From contig JAQVQU010000001.1 of assembly GCA_028701415.1 (NCBI GenBank), positions 13,040 through 77,039 on the forward strand: 64,000 nucleotides of DNA, in the 5' to 3' direction. The notes below the pieces were generated by a model. It saw only the letters and a list, made by a program, of their open reading frames with translations. It was not told the origin of the DNA and searched no databases. Every line of letters begins with the position of its first letter. Position 1 is the first letter of the stretch. Made by a program: the position numbers and the translations under genes. Source of the DNA: Clostridia bacterium (lineage in GTDB: Bacteria; Bacillota; Clostridia; Christensenellales; DTU072). Shown here piece by piece: positions 60,396 to 64,000 of this stretch.

Positions 60396-61024
60396 TTATA
60401 TAACGAACGTGCTAATGTTGCTGCAGAAGCCGCATCAGGAGAATATAAATCAGCACCTATTTGCTGAGCAAAATCTTGCGTCACAGGTGCACCACCAACC
60501 ATTATCTTAACTTTATCACGAAGACCTGCTTTAGTAATAGCAAGTATAATGTCTTTTTGTGCCATCATTGTCGTAGTAAGTAATGCAGATAAACATACTA
60601 TCTGAGGATTGTATTTAATGATAGCGTCAACGATATTGCTTCCAGATGCATCGACGCCGAGGTCAATACATTCTATACCTTGTCCCTCTATCATCATCTT
60701 AACAAGGTTCTTACCAATATCATGCAAATCGCCTTTAACTGTACAAATAATTGCTCTGCCAATAGGTTCAACTCCACTTTTTTTAAGAGCTGGCTTCAAA
60801 ACTTCCAACCCTGCGTTCATTGCACGAGCAGCAATAAGTACTTCAGGAACATAAACTTCATTATTTTTGAATTTCTCACCAATAATACTCATTCCCGCTA
60901 TTAAACCTTCATTCAATATATCATTAGGAATAATTCCTTTATCAAGAGCCTCTTGAATTAAGACCTTAACATCTTTAGCTTTTCCTTTTTGTAATAATTC
61001 TGAAATATTATTTAAAATTTGCAT
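60392..61024 (-). CDS. Corrinoid protein of a methyltransferase system
   Basis: 210 residues. A helical cap (residues 1-88, with NEVYVPEVLIAARAM) is followed by the B12-binding Rossmann domain with CTVKGDLHDIGKNLV; His101 of D-x-H-x2-G is the lower cobalt ligand. SALLTTTM and GGAPV complete the site. This is the MtaC/MtbC/MtvC type shuttle. First gene of the main minus-strand operon, with a GGAGAA site. Its cobalt is kept active by the RACE protein downstream. Confidence 0.93.
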   Translation of the reverse strand: MQILNNISELLQKGKAKDVKVLIQEALDKGIIPNDILNEGLIAGMSIIGEKFKNNEVYVPEVLIAARAMNAGLEVLKPALKKSGVEPIGRAIICTVKGDLHDIGKNLVKMMIEGQGIECIDLGVDASGSNIVDAIIKYNPQIVCLSALLTTTMMAQKDIILAITKAGLRDKVKIMVGGAPVTQDFAQQIGADLYSPDAASAATLARSLYK

Positions 61025-61046
61025 AATTTTCTCCTACCTTTCTAAT

Positions 61047-61108
61047 ATTATATCGTATTAGAATAAATAATGAAACGTACAAAGGAGCTATTAAATAGTA
61101 ATATATTG
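61047..61108 (-). promoter_or_regulatory. Promoter of the corrinoid operon with upstream 23-bp element (site 1)
   Basis: Minus-strand TATAAT (61052-61047) with a weak -35, TTTCAT (61075-61070), 17-bp spacer. Exactly 10 bp further upstream lies a 23-bp element (61108-61086) reading CAATATATTACTATT then TAATAGCT. A copy with one difference lies at 62684-62706 before the other methyltransferase gene. A weak -35 box plus an adjacent upstream element fits activation by an AraC-type protein. Confidence 0.65.
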
Positions 61109-61112
61109 CTTT

Positions 61113-62417
61113 TTACTTATAAATTTGCATGTAATTTTTGGGACTAACACCAAAATATTTTTTAAATATTTTTGCAAAATAATTAGCATCAGCATATCCA
61201 ATTAAATTTGCTATTTCTTGTATTTTTAGTTGACTATTTTTTAATAATTTTATGCTCTCTTCCATTCTAATCTTATTAAGATAATCTGAGAAAGTCATAT
61301 TCATTTCATTTCTGAATAAGTGACTAAGATAATAACTATTGACAAAAATTTGATTGGAAACAAATTTTAAATTTAATTCTTTATCATAATTAATTTTTAT
61401 GTAGTTTATTGCACTTACTAAATGTTCATTTGTTTGTTTTTTTGTTCTATGTTTATATACAATAGCCATAAAAACTTCCATAATTTCACTTGTAAGATAA
61501 CAAAGCTCTTCGAATGTGGTATTGTCAGCAAGAATTTTATTATACATATTAATGTACTTAGAAACATCTTCTAAAGGTGCTCCAATATCTACCGCCGCCC
61601 TCATTAGACTTGCCGTAAGTTCATACAATTTAGCTTTAATAATATCCAAATTGCCCGAAGATATTGAGAATATTTCTCCCAGCATATCATTTAACATTCT
61701 CTTAGCATTATTATTATCGCCTGTCTGCACATAAGCAATTAATTCTTTTTCCATATCCACAGGATATTTTTTCAATTTGGATCTTTTTCCAAAAACTTCC
61801 ATATTAGCAACATTTTGTTTCTTTTCAATAAGCAGTTCGGCAATTTGTTTCTGCTGTACATTCATTTTTACGCTTTGGGATAAATATTTACTTTCTTCTT
61901 TACCGATATAATTAACAATGATAAATAGCATCTGTGCCGCGCTTGTCATATTTTCACAGCTTATCTGCTTTGCAAATTTGATAATATCGTTTATTTTGTC
62001 ATCTGAAATAGATTTATCTGCAACAAATTTTTTGAAATCGTTTTTGACTAAGTCATCACATTCCCATAATAATACGGGTCCGCAAGCCATACTTCCTACC
62101 AGCTTTTCTTCAAATATTATCGGTACAGAACATTTAATCATATATCCACAATTAAATATATAAGGCTCTCCAAGTTCTGCTGCCTTTTCAGCTGCATATT
62201 TCATATTGGCATTACATGTAACTTTATAATTATAACCTTTAACTATTTCGCACATGCAATTAGAGCTATTAACTCTATAAGAAAGCTGCTCTTCTCCCAT
62301 AACATCATGCAAAGATACATCAATACTTGTCAAAATAGAAAAGTATTTAAAAATCTTTAATAATTCTTTATAATCGAAAATTTCTTCTAATTTTCGCGCA
62401 GACAGCTCTATTTTCAA
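61113..62417 (-). CDS. PocR-domain AraC-family regulator
   Basis: 434 residues; TTG start at 62417 with GGGAG 8 nt upstream. Residues 10-170 are a PocR sensory domain (EEIFDYKELLKIFKYFSILTSIDVSLHD, conserved cysteines in NSSNCMCEIVKG and FNCGYMIKCSVPI). Residues 335-434 are the double helix-turn-helix of AraC proteins, ending IANLIGYADANYFAKIFKKYFGVSPKNY. PocR domains bind small hydrophobic ligands, and such regulators commonly sit beside corrinoid methyltransferases. Probably the activator of both flanking units. Confidence 0.9.
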   Translation of the reverse strand: MKIELSARKLEEIFDYKELLKIFKYFSILTSIDVSLHDVMGEEQLSYRVNSSNCMCEIVKGYNYKVTCNANMKYAAEKAAELGEPYIFNCGYMIKCSVPIIFEEKLVGSMACGPVLLWECDDLVKNDFKKFVADKSISDDKINDIIKFAKQISCENMTSAAQMLFIIVNYIGKEESKYLSQSVKMNVQQKQIAELLIEKKQNVANMEVFGKRSKLKKYPVDMEKELIAYVQTGDNNNAKRMLNDMLGEIFSISSGNLDIIKAKLYELTASLMRAAVDIGAPLEDVSKYINMYNKILADNTTFEELCYLTSEIMEVFMAIVYKHRTKKQTNEHLVSAINYIKINYDKELNLKFVSNQIFVNSYYLSHLFRNEMNMTFSDYLNKIRMEESIKLLKNSQLKIQEIANLIGYADANYFAKIFKKYFGVSPKNYMQIYK

Positions 62418-62683
62418 TTGGTCAACTCCCTCTTACCAAAATTCTTATAATTTATAACATTATTTTTTCTTGCAACAATTTAATATTTCTATATTTTAAT
62501 TATACCTTAAAAAAAGAAATCATTTAATAGAAATCAAACCTCGCAATTTACTATTACTTAATTGAAAAGATGCTAAGATAGTCAAGTAAGAGAATTGTTC
62601 TAATACCATCCACATAACCAAATATAAATTAAATGATAATAGTTTTGCTATTAATTTTTTTAAAAATAATTAATTGATAATAA

Positions 62684-62745
62684 CAATATATTACTATTAA
62701 ATAGCTTATTTATCTATTCAATATATTATTTCGCTATGTTATAAT
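62684..62745 (+). promoter_or_regulatory. Promoter of the second URO-D gene with 23-bp element (site 2)
   Basis: Plus-strand TATAAT (62740-62745), 17-bp spacer, weak -35 TTCAAT (62717-62722). The 23-bp element at 62684-62706, CAATATATTACTATT then AAATAGCT, ends exactly 10 bp before the -35. The rest of the 395-nt gap 62418-62812 is very AT-rich; a possible minus-strand promoter of the regulator lies near 62445-62480 (TTGTTG or TTGCAA with TATAAA-like boxes). No other feature is seen in it. Confidence 0.65.
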
Positions 62746-62812
62746 TTTTTTAATAATAGGAAATAAGCAAAAATCTAGAAATAACATTTTATTTTTATAA
62801 GAGGGGAAATTT

Positions 62813-63799
62813 ATGAAATCAAAGGAAAGAGTAATTCGAGCATTAGAATTTAAAAACCCTGACAGGATACCGATATACTCACTTCATTTACCTACTAAAA
62901 AATTTAGCGATTATCTTATTAATTGTATAAAATTTAAAAGCGACATTATGTTGACTTCCTATATGTATTTTAGAAAGAAGATAAATAAGGAAACGGCAGT
63001 CGATGTTTGGGGAGTGGTGTGGAAAAGTCTTGGGAATAAAGGAGAAGTTGTAGAGAGTCCTTTAGAAGATTGGGATAAATTAGATGAATTAAAAATTCCT
63101 AATTATATGACTAAAAAAAATATAATGTTTATTAAATTTACTAGAATGATATTTAGAAAGAAATTTCTAATTGGGAATTTATCCGATATGATTTTTTCTA
63201 TCTGCCAATACCTTCGCGGATATGTGGAATTTATGCAGGATTTATATGATTATAAAGAGAATATAGAGAAATTAGTATCAAAAGTAGTTAAATTAAATTT
63301 AGAATTAATTGATAAATATGCGGATCTTGGATTAGACTGTGTTATGGGATGTGATGACCTTGGATTGCAAAACAGCTTAATGATTAGTCCTATTATGTTT
63401 AGAGAAATTTTTAAGCCTGCCTATAAGCAAATGATAGATAGGGCACATGAGAGGGGAATGAAATTTTTTCTCCATTCTTGCGGATACATAATTGATATTA
63501 TAGAAGATTTTATAGAAATTAATTTAGATGCGCTTCAATGTGACCAACAAGACAATATGGGTATTGATATATTAAATGAAAGATTTGGAGGGCGAATGTC
63601 TTTCTTTTCTCCTTGTGATATTCAGACAACTTTATCAACCAATGATAAGGAAAAAATTTGTGCAAAATCCATACATCTTGTTAAAACTTTAGGCTCACAT
63701 AATGGTGGATTTATAGGGAAAGTATATCCTACACCTAAAGATATTAATGTTACAGAGAAAAGCATAGGCTATATGCTGGAAGCTTTTTTATCTAAATAA
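62813..63799 (+). CDS. URO-D superfamily methyltransferase (third paralogue)
   Basis: 328 residues, GAGGGG before the ATG. The N-terminus KERVIRALEFKNPDRIPIYS is typical. Candidate metal ligands are His221 and Cys223 in FFLHSCGYII and Cys268 in FFSPCDIQ; GCDDLGLQNSLMISP holds the acidic pair. It differs clearly from both minus-strand paralogues, so it may have another methyl donor. Transcribed divergently from the regulator as a single gene. Confidence 0.82.
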   Translation: MKSKERVIRALEFKNPDRIPIYSLHLPTKKFSDYLINCIKFKSDIMLTSYMYFRKKINKETAVDVWGVVWKSLGNKGEVVESPLEDWDKLDELKIPNYMTKKNIMFIKFTRMIFRKKFLIGNLSDMIFSICQYLRGYVEFMQDLYDYKENIEKLVSKVVKLNLELIDKYADLGLDCVMGCDDLGLQNSLMISPIMFREIFKPAYKQMIDRAHERGMKFFLHSCGYIIDIIEDFIEINLDALQCDQQDNMGIDILNERFGGRMSFFSPCDIQTTLSTNDKEKICAKSIHLVKTLGSHNGGFIGKVYPTPKDINVTEKSIGYMLEAFLSK

Positions 63800-63839
63800 A
63801 TATTTTATTATAAAAGGTTGTTCCGAGATTATTTATTCC

Positions 63840-63890
63840 AAGGTGTTCTGGATAATACCTATTTTGACATTTGTCCGAACACCTTTTTTA
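63840..63890 (+). terminator. Terminator behind the second URO-D gene
   Basis: AGGTGTTC (63841-63848) and GAACACCT (63877-63884), with inner GGA/TCC pairs, and a T run to 63890. Confidence 0.85.
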
Positions 63891-63950
63891 TAATGTAACT
63901 ATTGCAAATCATTTTATTAATTCCACAATTAACTAATTTTTTGACAAAAG

Positions 63951-63990
63951 AAAAACCTAACCCGACTTTAGTTCGTCGATTTAGGTTTTT
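63951..63990. terminator. Second hairpin with A and T flanks at the window end
   Basis: AAAAACCTAA (63951-63960) and TTAGGTTTTT (63981-63990) pair perfectly, with an inner CGAC/GTCG. It could terminate transcription from either side, most probably of a convergent gene beyond the window. Confidence 0.6.
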
Positions 63991-64000
63991 ATTGGTGGAG

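Noticed and set aside
58209..63799. True uroporphyrinogen decarboxylase (hemE) for the URO-D proteins
   Set aside because: Three paralogues beside a corrinoid protein and RACE, with H-x-C...C metal-site patterns, fit methyltransferases; no other haem genes are near.

Overview
The window reads as chromosomal DNA from a low-GC, strictly anaerobic bacterium of the Clostridia type. The grounds are the gene order of the spc/alpha ribosomal operons with a KOW (L14e-like) RNA-binding gene between map and infA, a complete Rnf complex, a four-subunit 2-oxoacid:ferredoxin oxidoreductase, the L21-Prp-L27 cassette with a cleavable L27 leader, a folT gene under a tetrahydrofolate riboswitch, and Shine-Dalgarno sites of AGGAGG type. 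The species cannot be named from the sequence.

Layout. 0-8.7 kb: end of the spc operon (rpsH to rpmJ, with secY, adk, map and infA), then a new promoter and structured leader in front of the alpha operon (rpsM-rpsK-rpsD-rpoA-rplQ), closed by a terminator. 8.7-19.5 kb: coaX-hom, a beta-propeller membrane protein, a pair of small tail-anchored winged-helix-like proteins, uvrB-uvrA, and convergent folT with its riboswitch. 19.6-31.5 kb: a giant surface lipoprotein, rnfCDGEAB, and a second lipoprotein. 31.5-40.1 kb: TsaC/Sua5, rpiB, manA, ROK glucokinase, the radical SAM/DUF2344 pair, rplU-prp-rpmA, an 8-oxoguanine glycosylase and a NYN-like protein. 40.2-49.1 kb: a VOR/KOR-type ferredoxin oxidoreductase operon, malQ, a phosphopantetheinyl transferase, a hydrolase-like lipoprotein, a free-standing structured RNA of about 220 nt, an IscU-like/GGGtGRT pair and tRNA-Thr(CGU).

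From about 49 kb the content becomes accessory. An ABC exporter lies behind a B12-binding regulatory protein and diverges from a WYL regulator; the shared promoter region holds a perfect 13-bp inverted repeat. Then come a truncated MBG-repeat surface protein and a frameshifted remnant of a serine recombinase, both signs of past insertion and deletion. From 54.5 to 63.8 kb lies a corrinoid methyl-transfer island: a GPH-type symporter, a corrinoid-reactivating ferredoxin (RACE), a DUF2284 protein, three URO-D superfamily methyltransferases, a corrinoid protein and a PocR-AraC regulator.

The genes fit an organism that ferments sugars and amino acids. The oxidoreductase makes reduced ferredoxin, Rnf turns it into an ion gradient and NADH, and the methyltransferase island probably removes methyl groups from an imported substrate. 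The strongest new signal is a near-identical 23-bp element placed exactly 10 bp upstream of the -35 box of both methyltransferase transcription units, which predicts the operator of the PocR-AraC regulator. Substrate and methyl acceptor of the island remain unknown. Functions come from reading motifs and families; no database search was run.
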